Positions 33,166-41,411 are shown, counted from the stretch's first letter. The stretch: DNA of 46,332 nucleotides from Holdemanella sp. MSK.7.32 (GCF_024460475.1 NZ_JANFYN010000015.1:1-46332); one strand, 5' to 3'. Made by a program: numbers and translations. Notes: generated by a model from the letters alone, not told the origin.

Positions 33166-34522
33166 TGTAATTGGTTCAGGTGGAAAAACAACGTATATCC
33201 GTGAGTTAAAAGATAAATATGTTTCTATGAATAAAACCGTTTTAATGTGTACAACGACGCATATGTTGATTGAAGAAGATACATTGGTAGATCCTGGTTA
33301 TGATGAAATAATGCAAAGAATTGAAACATATGGATATTGTCATGCGGGAAATCGGTGTGGTGACTTGAAAATTGAGACGTTAGATGAAGAGTTGTTTAAT
33401 CAATTAAAACAAGTGGTGGATGTGATACTGATTGAGGCAGATGGTTCTAAGCATTTACCTTTAAAATATCCAAATATGAATGAACCAGTTCTTGATTCAG
33501 ATACGGATGAGGTTGTGTTGATTTCAAATCTAAATGGATTAAATCAACCAGTAAAAGATGTGGTACATCGTTACAAACTTGCAAATTTAGATCCGAATGA
33601 ACTTGTAACACCTAGAATTATGCAAGATTTAATACGTGCTTATTTAAAGAAACTAAATAAACCTGTAAAGATTCATGTGAACGGGGCTATGGATTTGTAT
33701 ACGCGTTGTGTAAGAGTTTTATTAGAAGAAAATGTCGATGTGAATATCATCCAAAAGGAATGGTTTAATATGCAGCCTAAGCTTGTGATTTTAGGCTGTG
33801 GACATGTCAGTCAATATTTAGCTAAAATGGCTAGTATATTAGAGTTGTATACGATTGTGATTGACAATCGTAAAGAATTTGCGAATCGGGAATGTTTTCC
33901 AACCGCAAATGAAATTCATTGTATCGATTATGATCAAATGGATTCTGTATTGCCAGATGAAGAGAATGCTTGTTATGTGATAGTGACAAGAGGGCATAAA
34001 GATGATCGTCTTTGTCTAGAAAAGACGATTCGTAAACCACATTTATATTTGGGTATGATTGGAAGCAAGGGAAAAGTAAAAAAGACCTTTGATGCTTTGA
34101 TTGAAGAAGGATATTCTAAGGAAGAAGTATCGAATGTGCATGCTCCCATTGGCTTAGATATTAAGGCACAGACGCCTGCTGAGATATCAATCAGTATTTT
34201 AGCGGAGCTTATTGAAATAAAAAACGCAAAGTTTAGTTCGAGTGTTTCGAAAGAATTATTAGAATCCAATGTTCATGGAACTTTATGTATCATTATTGAT
34301 AAAAAGGGGTCAGCACCAAGGGGGGTCGGCAGTATGATGTTAGTGCATAAAGATGGAGTCATTGATACGATTGGCGGAGGAAAAGTCGAATATCAGGCTA
34401 TTTTAGATGCCAAAGAATGTAAAGAAGTTATGATCAAGGAATATGATTTATCCAATGCAGAAAGTGCTACATTAGGCATGATTTGTGGTGGATATAATAA
34501 AGTCTTGTTTATACCGGTATAG
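33155..34522 (+). CDS. YqeC fused to a rearranged XdhC maturation factor
   Basis: 455 residues, three modules. 1-210 is YqeC: GSGGKTTYI near the start (P-loop-like), CTTTHM, and EADGSKHLPLKYPN. About 212-365 is the XdhC Rossmann domain: KLVILGCGHVSQYLA, VIDNRKEFANRECFP, GMIGSKGKVKKTF, HAPIGLDIKAQTPAEISISILAE. About 370-455 is the CoxI/XdhC N-terminal domain: DKKGSAPRGVGSMMLVHKDG, TIGGGKVEYQA and GMICGGYNKVLF. In ordinary XdhC the CoxI domain comes first, so the order is permuted. XdhC binds the cofactor during sulfuration and insertion into the hydroxylase; YqeC is a marker of the selenium version. Start ATG 33155 after AGGAG. Last gene of the operon. Confidence 0.92.
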   Translation: MIISVIGSGGKTTYIRELKDKYVSMNKTVLMCTTTHMLIEEDTLVDPGYDEIMQRIETYGYCHAGNRCGDLKIETLDEELFNQLKQVVDVILIEADGSKHLPLKYPNMNEPVLDSDTDEVVLISNLNGLNQPVKDVVHRYKLANLDPNELVTPRIMQDLIRAYLKKLNKPVKIHVNGAMDLYTRCVRVLLEENVDVNIIQKEWFNMQPKLVILGCGHVSQYLAKMASILELYTIVIDNRKEFANRECFPTANEIHCIDYDQMDSVLPDEENACYVIVTRGHKDDRLCLEKTIRKPHLYLGMIGSKGKVKKTFDALIEEGYSKEEVSNVHAPIGLDIKAQTPAEISISILAELIEIKNAKFSSSVSKELLESNVHGTLCIIIDKKGSAPRGVGSMMLVHKDGVIDTIGGGKVEYQAILDAKECKEVMIKEYDLSNAESATLGMICGGYNKVLFIPV

Positions 34523-34536
34523 AGGAGGGATTGGAT

Positions 34537-35328
34537 TTGAAGAAAAGAAGACGAGTAAGAAAGTCAGCGGTTTTTGTGATTTTTGTATTACTTTTGATTA
34601 TTGTGTTGTTGATTTCGATGATTGCAAAAAAAGTTAGTGATAAACAGGTAAGTGAACCTAAACAAGAAAAGACAACAGAAACAAAAAAAGAGAATAAGAA
34701 GAAACAAACAAATTTACCAAAGGTGAAAAAAATAGATCAAAGTGGTGATCCATATGAGAATAAAGTAACAGTTTCGGATTTAGATTCAATCTTTATTCTT
34801 GTGAATAAGTATTCAGGATTACCAGAAGATTATGAACCAAGTGATTTAGTTCAGGTACCTTCGAGTGGTGAAAATGAGAATGTGCGCATGCGAAAAGAAG
34901 CGGCAGAGGCATTTGAAAAGTTGATCGAGGCGGCATCAAACGAGGGATTTATTTTGAATGCTTGTTCAGCTTATCGTTCTTATGCATACCAAACAGATTT
35001 ATTTAATAATGGAGCTGCAAGCTACGGCGAAGAATATGCGGATCGTTATTGGACAAGACCAGGGTTTAGTGAACATCAGTCTGGTTTAGCAGTTGATATT
35101 CGTATGGACAATGATTGTAGTGATTTAGATGCCGTTCGATATAATTCGCACTATAATTGGTTGTTAGAAAATATGCATACATATGGCTTTATTTTGCGTT
35201 ATCCTGATGATAAGGAAGACAAAACAAAAATTGCTCCAGAAAGCTGGCACTTGCGTTATGTGGGTGTAGATTTGGCAACGTATTTGTATGAGAATAACTT
35301 AACTTTAGATGAATATTATGGAGCTTAG
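34537..35328 (+). CDS. VanY-like D-alanyl-D-alanine carboxypeptidase (peptidase M15B)
   Basis: 263 residues from TTG 34537. A basic N-terminus, one membrane helix (about 11-29) and a Lys/Glu-rich linker lead to an external M15B domain. Zinc and catalytic residues are visible: His180 and Asp187 in SEHQSGLAVD, Glu235 and His238 in ESWHLRYVG; SAYRSYAYQ is also conserved. It trims terminal D-Ala from peptidoglycan stems. AGGAGG at 34523-34528 suits TTG 34537 (9 nt) better than TTG 34531. It is 14 nt after the molybdenum operon and could be read through, but has its own terminator. Confidence 0.92.
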   Translation: MKKRRRVRKSAVFVIFVLLLIIVLLISMIAKKVSDKQVSEPKQEKTTETKKENKKKQTNLPKVKKIDQSGDPYENKVTVSDLDSIFILVNKYSGLPEDYEPSDLVQVPSSGENENVRMRKEAAEAFEKLIEAASNEGFILNACSAYRSYAYQTDLFNNGAASYGEEYADRYWTRPGFSEHQSGLAVDIRMDNDCSDLDAVRYNSHYNWLLENMHTYGFILRYPDDKEDKTKIAPESWHLRYVGVDLATYLYENNLTLDEYYGA

Positions 35329-35351
35329 GCAATCGTTGGATTGCCTTTTTT
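35328..35351 (+). terminator. terminator of the carboxypeptidase gene
   Basis: GGCAATC, loop GTTG, GATTGCC, then six T. It starts on the last base of the stop codon. Confidence 0.95.
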
Positions 35352-35378
35352 GATTTATCAAATGATGTGTTGTATACT
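35350..35378 (+). promoter_or_regulatory. promoter of the sigma-like gene
   Basis: TTGATT (35350-35355), 17-nt spacer, TATACT (35373-35378). Its -35 sits in the T tail of the preceding terminator. Confidence 0.7.
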
Positions 35379-35406
35379 AAAAATAACATATATAAAGGAT
35401 TTAACT

Positions 35407-35907
35407 ATGAATATAGATAAAAAGATAATAATGGGTGTAAGAAATAAGGATGCGGATGCGAAGAAAGAGCTTATTTCATTGACTCGAAATCATTTGGTAC
35501 AAACAATTTATAAGCGTTATATTGGTTTAGAGGAAAAAGAAATCAATGACATCTTACAGGCAACGTATACATACGCATTTATGAATATGGATAAATTGAG
35601 TGATGATAAGAATTTTTTGAAGTGGATCACGGTTTTGTTGAATAAACAATTGCGTGAGTATATGCAGGCTAAAGAAAATATGGGTGTGACTACGGCTTTG
35701 CGTGGACTTCCTCAATATAGACAATCGGATGTGGATGAGTGTTTAAATGAGATGCCAGAAAATCAAAAGACAGTGACAATCATGCATTGTCTAGGAAAAT
35801 TGAAAGAGAAGGATATCGCTAATCGTTTAAAGATGAGTGAAGAGGGAGTGGCTCGTTTATTGAAGAGTGGTAAACAAAAAGTAAAGGATGTATTAGATAA
35901 GAAGTGA
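35407..35907 (+). CDS. small RNA polymerase sigma-like protein
   Basis: 166 residues. The first ~95 resemble sigma-70 region 2 in length and charge (helical; DAKKELISLTRNHLVQTIYKRYIGLEEKEINDILQATYTYAF across 20-61). The last 50 form a region 4-like HTH: LNEMPENQKTVTIMHCLGKLKEKDIANRLKMSEEGVARLLKSGKQKV. It could be an ECF-like sigma factor, but region 2 is divergent and no anti-sigma gene is adjacent. ATG 35407 follows AAAGGA. A copy of its last codons occurs again at 36029-36054. Confidence 0.65.
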   Translation: MNIDKKIIMGVRNKDADAKKELISLTRNHLVQTIYKRYIGLEEKEINDILQATYTYAFMNMDKLSDDKNFLKWITVLLNKQLREYMQAKENMGVTTALRGLPQYRQSDVDECLNEMPENQKTVTIMHCLGKLKEKDIANRLKMSEEGVARLLKSGKQKVKDVLDKK

Positions 35908-35914
35908 CAATTAT

Positions 35915-35938
35915 GGCAATCGGTTAGGTTGCCTTTAT
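35915..35938 (+). terminator. terminator of the sigma-like gene
   Basis: GGCAATC (35915-35921) pairs, with one wobble, with GGTTGCC (35927-35933), followed by TTTATT. Confidence 0.6.
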
Positions 35939-36028
35939 TATTGTGTATTGTGAAAGTTTTTAATTAAAATGAATTTTATTAAAATTGATTTTAATAAAAG
36001 TATAAAGAATAATGCTATTTCGTAGTGA

Positions 36029-36054
36029 AGATGTATTTAAAAAGAAGTGACAAT
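36029..36054 (+). repeat. scar: duplicated 3' end of the sigma-like gene
   Basis: 22 of 26 bases match 35886-35911, covering the last codons and the stop (reading EDVFKKK then TGA against KDVLDKK then TGA). It points to a lost tandem copy of the gene or its 3' end; the A+T-rich 35940-36025 between them shows nothing recognisable. Confidence 0.5.
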
Positions 36055-36079
36055 GATATTTATTATTGTCCTTTTTTTT
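36049..36079 (+). terminator. hairpin with T run before the exporter gene
   Basis: GACAATGAT pairs with TATTATTGTC (36061-36070) with one G-T pair, then CTTTTTTTT. It belongs to the duplicated 3' end. The -35 of the next promoter overlaps its 3' arm. Confidence 0.75.
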
Positions 36080-36094
36080 GATTTCGCATAAAAT
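36066..36094 (+). promoter_or_regulatory. promoter of the exporter-channel operon
   Basis: TTGTCC (36066-36071), 17-nt spacer made largely of the terminator T run, TAAAAT (36089-36094). The ATG at 36103 follows after 8 nt. Confidence 0.6.
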
Positions 36095-36102
36095 GTAGGC
36101 AT

Positions 36103-37104
36103 ATGAAAAGAGAAACAAAAAGAGTATTGATACTATCACTTAAAATAGGCGTAGGAAGTGCCATCGCAATTATATTAGCCTACTTTTTTAAGTTGGATAA
36201 TCCAACAAGTGCTGGAACGATTGCACTATTGTCTTTGTTGACGACAAAGTGGGGGACGGTGAAGCTTGTTCTTAGAAGAATTTCCACATTCTTTGTGACA
36301 ATTCTATTCTGTTTTATTTTCTTTGAACTTATTCCAAGCCATTGGATAGCCTTTGGGCTTGTGATTGCGTGCTTAGTTGGGTACAGTGAGAAAATGAAAT
36401 GTCAGAATACTTTAAGTGTAAATGCGATGATTGCGGTGCATTACTTGAGTTATTTGGATTTTAGTCTTCACTTCATGATGAATGAGTTTTATTTGATTTT
36501 AATTGGTGCCATTATCGCATTCTTATTGAATTTGGTTCATGATTATAGTGGAGAAGAAGAGTATTTGAATTCTTGTATGATTTATATGGAGGACAAGATT
36601 CAGAGCTTGATGTATCAAATTGTTCATTATATTCAAAGTGAGGAAAGAAATACAACGATTTGGAAAGAATTAGAGGATATTAAAGAGCAAGCTGAAAAAT
36701 ATATCCATATTGCGATGGAATATCAGGATAACACGTTTACGAATTTGCCAGATTATTATATTCGATATTTTGAGATGCGTGCTTTACAGTGCGATATTCT
36801 GCATATGCTGCATTATAAAATTCGAAAGATTCGTGAAATGCCAAAAGAGGCGCATGAATTGGCAAATTATATTGAATATTTAATTCCGTTTATTCATGAA
36901 AAAAATGATCCTCAGCCTCAAATTAGTTCGCTTCATAAAATGTTGAAAGACAAACAGAGTGAGGCTCTTCCTGAAAGTCGAATTGAATTTGAATCAAAGG
37001 CGATGCTTCTACATATTTATATGGATTTAGAAGAGTTTTTATACACAAAGAAGAAGTTTATTGATCAAACGACAGAGGAACAGAAAAAATTGTATTGGAG
37101 ATGA
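36103..37104 (+). CDS. aromatic acid exporter family protein (ArAE_1/DUF939, FUSC-like)
   Basis: 333 residues. The first ~145 form four to six membrane helices; NPTSAGTIALLSLLTTKWGTVKLVLRRI is typical of the ArAE_1 N-terminal domain. The rest is a long, charged, helical cytoplasmic domain (ArAE_1_C). Such proteins are proposed exporters of aromatic acids; the substrate here is unknown. No Shine-Dalgarno sequence is present and the -10 is 8 nt from ATG 36103. It is the first of five closely spaced genes. Confidence 0.8.
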   Translation: MKRETKRVLILSLKIGVGSAIAIILAYFFKLDNPTSAGTIALLSLLTTKWGTVKLVLRRISTFFVTILFCFIFFELIPSHWIAFGLVIACLVGYSEKMKCQNTLSVNAMIAVHYLSYLDFSLHFMMNEFYLILIGAIIAFLLNLVHDYSGEEEYLNSCMIYMEDKIQSLMYQIVHYIQSEERNTTIWKELEDIKEQAEKYIHIAMEYQDNTFTNLPDYYIRYFEMRALQCDILHMLHYKIRKIREMPKEAHELANYIEYLIPFIHEKNDPQPQISSLHKMLKDKQSEALPESRIEFESKAMLLHIYMDLEEFLYTKKKFIDQTTEEQKKLYWR

Positions 37105-37109
37105 TTTAG

Positions 37110-37880
37110 ATGAAATCAATTGTTATTGTTACTATTGTTTCTGTTATAGTTTCTATTGGAATCTATAAAGGAATTCGTAAAGTATTATATAAAAGGGATG
37201 TCACAAATAAGGCAAGTTTTGCCAGATTGATAAAATATGTTTTGGTTTTTATCAATAGTATGATTTTTCTTGGACAATTTGAGCAGACAAAACCTATTAT
37301 GTCCTATCTTGCTGCATCCAGTGGAGTGGTTGCCCTAGTTTTAGGTGTTGCTGCTAAAGATGCCTTTGGAAATTTATGTAGTGGTTTAATGATTTTAACA
37401 TTTAAACCATTTGTCGAGGGCGATTTAATTAAAGTCAATCAAGGTGAATTGATTGGGTATGTTGAAAGCATTCGTTTTCGTCATACGATCATTCGTACGT
37501 ATGAAAGTAATCGTATTATTGTGCCAAACTCAACATTGAATTCGGCTACGATTGAAAATGCATTTTTTCAGGATGCGCGAAAGAATAACTATTTAGAAAT
37601 TGAGGTTTCCTATGGAACGGATATTGATTTGGCGATAGATATTTTAAAGAGTTTAGTTGAAAAAACAATGGGAGAATATGATATTGAAAGTGAAACTCCA
37701 ATTGAAGTAAAAGTAATCAATTTTTCTACAACTGGCATTGATCTACGTGTTGTTGTTCCAAGTAAGACAAGTCTAGATGGTTTTGATATGCTCGCAAAGA
37801 TTCGTTATGAACTTGTAAAAGAGTATGGAAAAGCCAATATTCATTTTGGAAATTATTCAGTAGAGGTAAGTCAATCATGA
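37110..37880 (+). CDS. MscS-family mechanosensitive channel
   Basis: 256 residues. One to three N-terminal helices, then the pore helix ASSGVVALVLGVAAKDAFGNLCSGLMILTFKPFVEGD, which is the MscS signature, and the beta domain with VPNSTLNSATIEN. It releases small solutes on osmotic downshock. ATG 37110 has GGAGATGA upstream and follows the exporter gene by 5 nt. It overlaps the next gene by 4 nt (ATGA). Confidence 0.93.
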   Translation: MKSIVIVTIVSVIVSIGIYKGIRKVLYKRDVTNKASFARLIKYVLVFINSMIFLGQFEQTKPIMSYLAASSGVVALVLGVAAKDAFGNLCSGLMILTFKPFVEGDLIKVNQGELIGYVESIRFRHTIIRTYESNRIIVPNSTLNSATIENAFFQDARKNNYLEIEVSYGTDIDLAIDILKSLVEKTMGEYDIESETPIEVKVINFSTTGIDLRVVVPSKTSLDGFDMLAKIRYELVKEYGKANIHFGNYSVEVSQS

Positions 37881-38422
37881 TAAAAGTATATACAGAAGTA
37901 TTGGGGTTTAATAATTTAATGTATCGATACATGAGTTTACCTAACTCATTATCTTTAGCGGATTTAGCTTATTATACATTAGCATCGTATTTGTCTGAAG
38001 AATATGCGGACTTTGTGATTGAAGTGAATGGTATCCCTTTTGTATGCCCAAATTGTGAGGATGAACAATTTAATAAGTTACCTTGTGCTTCATCGATCCA
38101 GCCTGATTTCAAAGAGGGAGATACATTTAAGATGGTTTATGATTTAGAAGAGCCTTTTGAGATTGAAATTCAAGTTGAAAAAGTGGATGATATAGAAGAA
38201 GATGCGAATGTGATCAATGGTCGTGGCTTTGCGATATGGGATGGTTTTAAAGAGTTTCAGGATTATTATTATCAGTCCATGGAATTGTTTAAAGAATATG
38301 TCGAAGCCAATGAGATGAGTCTTTCGGATTTTCCAGTAGATGAAGATTTAGATATCGTTGAATTGAATAAGGTGTTGGAATATAACTTTGAAGAATTAAA
38401 AGATGTGTATGAGGGTGAGTAG
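37877..38422 (+). CDS. unknown protein, possible pRiA4b ORF-3-like domain
   Basis: 181 residues, acidic, soluble. LADLAYYTLASYLSEEYADFVIEVNGIPFVCP followed by EGDTFKMVYDLEEPFEIEIQVEKV resembles the pRiA4b ORF-3-like fold (L-x-D-L, F-x-I-x-G, F-x-Y-x-YDF-x-x-x-x-I-x-I). Two Cys (CPNC) may bind metal. No function is known. It is co-translated with MscS (4-nt overlap) and the next gene begins on the base after its stop. Confidence 0.75.
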   Translation: MIKVYTEVLGFNNLMYRYMSLPNSLSLADLAYYTLASYLSEEYADFVIEVNGIPFVCPNCEDEQFNKLPCASSIQPDFKEGDTFKMVYDLEEPFEIEIQVEKVDDIEEDANVINGRGFAIWDGFKEFQDYYYQSMELFKEYVEANEMSLSDFPVDEDLDIVELNKVLEYNFEELKDVYEGE

Positions 38423-39040
38423 ATGAAAGTATATGAAATGAGTTTTCGTGACATGGACCAGAAAATGGTGGAAATCCATGGCATGAAAATGGTTAAGCTT
38501 TTAGAGAAGATGGGGTTAAAGCTAGATAATCTATATGGTGCATTAATGTATGGTTATATCGATCATAATGCGGGTTTTATTTTTGAAATCGTAGCTTTGG
38601 AAACAAAGAAACGCAATATTGAATATCGCATTGTACCGATTGGTGTATCGTGCAAGATTCCTCGTTTTGATGTGCAGGAAATGGATATTCAAATCTTGGA
38701 TAATGTAAATGTGGAATTGTTTCAAGATAAGATTGATATGGTTGAAAAGGCCACAGAAGTTTCTAAGGAATTAGAAGAACTTCGTTTATATAAAGAGTTG
38801 GATCCATCAAGACATTTAGAGTATCCAGATGATATCATGGTGTATTTTCTAGACGAAGGAAAAGATGTAGAGGCATGTTGGGTTCGTCTGGAAGGAATAC
38901 AAGATGGAAAGATGTATGGAACTGTATTAACGGCTTTACATCAGAATTTTGGCGTAAAAGAAAAGGATACAATTTATTTTGGCATGACAGAAATGGAAGA
39001 TCACAAATTGGCGTGTGTATGGGTGAAAGAAGATGAATAA
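38423..39040 (+). CDS. unknown soluble protein (possibly DUF4026/DUF2314-like C-terminus)
   Basis: 205 residues, no signal or membrane segment. The C-terminal ~80 residues (HLEYPDDIMVYFLDEGKDVEACWVRLEGIQDGKMYGTVL...FGVKEKDTIYFG) look like a DUF2314/DUF4026-type module found in small gut firmicute proteins; this is a weak match from memory. The N-terminal part is not recognised. It is in the exporter-MscS-desulfidase operon; its stop overlaps the next start by 8 nt. Confidence 0.75.
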   Translation: MKVYEMSFRDMDQKMVEIHGMKMVKLLEKMGLKLDNLYGALMYGYIDHNAGFIFEIVALETKKRNIEYRIVPIGVSCKIPRFDVQEMDIQILDNVNVELFQDKIDMVEKATEVSKELEELRLYKELDPSRHLEYPDDIMVYFLDEGKDVEACWVRLEGIQDGKMYGTVLTALHQNFGVKEKDTIYFGMTEMEDHKLACVWVKEDE

Positions 39041-40307
39041 AGAGGATTCATTATATTCGATTTATGTACAAATATTAAAAGAAGAATTAGTGATGGCTAT
39101 GGGTTGTACAGAGCCTATTGCGATTAGTTATGCGTGTGCTAAGGCAACGCAAGTGCTAGATCATTTACCAGATCGTATTGTTGTTAAGGCAAGTGGCAGT
39201 ATTATAAAAAATGTTAAGAGTGTTATTGTACCTCATACAAATGGCTTAAAAGGGATTGAAGTTGCAGCTGCTGCAGGAGCTCTATATGGGGATGCTGACG
39301 CAAAACTTGAAGTGCTTTCTAGTGCAACGCGTGAACAAATTGAAGAATTGCCTGAATATGTTCAAAATACAAATATTACCGTACAGCACATTGAACAAGG
39401 GCATGTATTCGATTTAGAAATCCATGTGTATTATGAACAAGAACATGCCAGTGTTCGTATTGTAGATACGCATACGAATATTGTACAAATTGAAAAAAAC
39501 TGGCAAGTTATTTTTGAAGATAAGACGACGAGTTTAGAACTTAAAGCCGATCACAGTGCTTTGATTATGAAACAGATTTGGGATTTTTCACAAACTGTGG
39601 ATATTGATGATGTAAAAGAAATACTAGATCGTCAAATCACTTGTAACATGGCCATCGCAAATGAGGGGATTCATAATTCGTATGGTGCAAACATTGGTCA
39701 TGTGATCTTGAATATGGATTCAGATTGTGTAAAGACAAAGGCCAAAGCTTATGCGGCGGCTGGATCCGACGCAAGAATGAATGGGTGTGAACTTCCAGTT
39801 GTGATCAATTCAGGAAGTGGAAATCAGGGGATTACTTGTTGTGTGCCTGTTGTTGTGTATGCCAAAGAATTAGATTGTACGCAAGAACAATTGTATCGTG
39901 CTTTGGTTTTATCCAACTTAACAGCTATTTACATTAAAACAGGTATTGGTACTTTATCGGCATTTTGTGGTGCTGTTAGTGCTGGAGCTGCTGCGGGTGC
40001 TGGTATTGCTTATTTACATAATGGAACTTATAAAGAAATTCAGCATACAATTGTCAATGCGTTGGCCATTCTTTCGGGAACGATTTGTGATGGGGCTAAG
40101 GCTAGTTGTGCAGCTAAGATTGCTTCTAGTATAGATGCCGGTATCATGGGATATTATATGTATAAAAATAAGCAACAATTCTATGCAGGTGATGGAATCG
40201 TTGCTCATAGTGTAGATGAAACAATTCAAAATATTGGAACACTTGGTTCTCAAGGAATGCTTCAAACAAATGATAAAATCATTGAGATGATGATTTCTTG
40301 CGATTAA
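39033..40307 (+). CDS. L-cysteine desulfidase family protein (UPF0597/CyuA-like)
   Basis: 424 residues. MAMGCTEPIAISYACAKA near residue 21 is the family N-terminal signature (Cys25); SGSGNQGITCCVPVV, GTLSAFCGAVSAGAAAGAG and SGTICDGAKASCAAKI carry the Cys residues that hold an oxygen-sensitive [4Fe-4S] cluster. Members split cysteine to sulfide, pyruvate and ammonia. Start ATG 39033 overlaps the previous gene. Its last 29 nt overlap the convergent LacI gene. Confidence 0.92.
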   Translation: MNKEDSLYSIYVQILKEELVMAMGCTEPIAISYACAKATQVLDHLPDRIVVKASGSIIKNVKSVIVPHTNGLKGIEVAAAAGALYGDADAKLEVLSSATREQIEELPEYVQNTNITVQHIEQGHVFDLEIHVYYEQEHASVRIVDTHTNIVQIEKNWQVIFEDKTTSLELKADHSALIMKQIWDFSQTVDIDDVKEILDRQITCNMAIANEGIHNSYGANIGHVILNMDSDCVKTKAKAYAAAGSDARMNGCELPVVINSGSGNQGITCCVPVVVYAKELDCTQEQLYRALVLSNLTAIYIKTGIGTLSAFCGAVSAGAAAGAGIAYLHNGTYKEIQHTIVNALAILSGTICDGAKASCAAKIASSIDAGIMGYYMYKNKQQFYAGDGIVAHSVDETIQNIGTLGSQGMLQTNDKIIEMMISCD

Positions 40308-41310
40308 AAGTAGATAAGCGAATGATTAACTGTGGTTCATATTCCATATGGACGATACGTTTTCGTTCGCTTTTTGTTTGTTCTAAAAGAATATCAACAG
40401 CTTCTTTTCCTTTTTCACAAGCACCATGGTCAACACTTGTAAGTTGTATTTGAGGAAAATCAGCTTCCGGAATATTGTCAAATCCGGCTACACTTGTTTT
40501 AATGTTGTGATCTTTTAAACAGGCTAAGATGCCTAAGGCTGTCATGTCATTATTTCCAATATAGGCATCGTATTTATCACTTAAGATTTGTTTCGTTAAG
40601 CGATACCCATTTTCGTATTCTCTTTTTTCGATGGGGTATAATTCAAATTGTTTAGACGAGTTAAAAAATACTTGTGTATTTGACAAGACACTTTTAACGC
40701 CTTCATATCTTTCGTTTCGCCCAATTTCCGTTGTATCTAATGGACTTGATATATACGCAATCTTTTTGTGCCCTAGCTGTTTTAAATGGTTACCTAATAA
40801 TTTACCACATTTAAAACTGTTGAGTTCAATGGAATCACAATCAAGATTTTTTGGCTTATCCCCGATAATAATGCACGGTATTTGTTTGGAAAGTGCATTC
40901 CATTCATCAACAAATTTTGGGGGATATAGAAGAATGATTCCACATGGTTTTAATAGTTTTAAGTTAGAAAGGGCGTGCTTTTCAAGGTCATCTTTTCGCA
41001 ATGTAGAAATAGTAAAGATTTGTGTTTTTGTCTTACTAGCCTGTTCAATGATACTTGAAACAACCATAGAATAATACGAATTGGATAAGTTGGAACAAAT
41101 CACGACAATCGTATTTTTTGCGTTTGAATACCTTTTTTTAACTTCTGGCTTTTTATATCCCATTTGTTTGGCTGTCTTTTTGACGAGATTTACTGTTTCT
41201 TCTTTGAAAGATACATTCTTATTCTCACTTAGAATCATAGATACAGTGGATTGCGATACATTTGTGGCTTGGGCAATATCGCGTGTAGTTACTTTATTTC
41301 TTTTTCCCAT
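40279..41310 (-). CDS. LacI-family transcriptional regulator
   Basis: 343 residues. The HTH VTTRDIAQATNVSQSTVSMILSENKNVSFKEETVNLVKKTAKQMGYK opens the protein, followed by a periplasmic-binding-protein-like sensor domain (SSLDTTE-like, GNNDMTALGI, VAGFDN). It probably represses the divergent glpA-like operon and itself through the TTGATTAA/TTAATCAA sites between them. Start ATG at 41308-41310 with AGAGGT upstream. The ligand is unknown. Confidence 0.94.
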   Translation of the reverse strand: MGKRNKVTTRDIAQATNVSQSTVSMILSENKNVSFKEETVNLVKKTAKQMGYKKPEVKKRYSNAKNTIVVICSNLSNSYYSMVVSSIIEQASKTKTQIFTISTLRKDDLEKHALSNLKLLKPCGIILLYPPKFVDEWNALSKQIPCIIIGDKPKNLDCDSIELNSFKCGKLLGNHLKQLGHKKIAYISSPLDTTEIGRNERYEGVKSVLSNTQVFFNSSKQFELYPIEKREYENGYRLTKQILSDKYDAYIGNNDMTALGILACLKDHNIKTSVAGFDNIPEADFPQIQLTSVDHGACEKGKEAVDILLEQTKSERKRIVHMEYEPQLIIRLSTFNRKKSSSQ

Positions 41311-41332
41311 AATAAACCTCTTTTGATTTATT

Positions 41333-41371
41333 TTGATTAATAAATCGATTACTAATCAAATCATTAATCAA
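41333..41371. promoter_or_regulatory. LacI-type operator cluster near its own gene
   Basis: TTGATTAA at 41333, its complement CTAATCAA ending at 41359 and TTAATCAA at 41364-41371. Three half-sites within 39 bp. Confidence 0.55.
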
Positions 41372-41411
41372 TATCTATTTTTATCTTACACTATTTTATT
41401 TGGTTGTCCAG

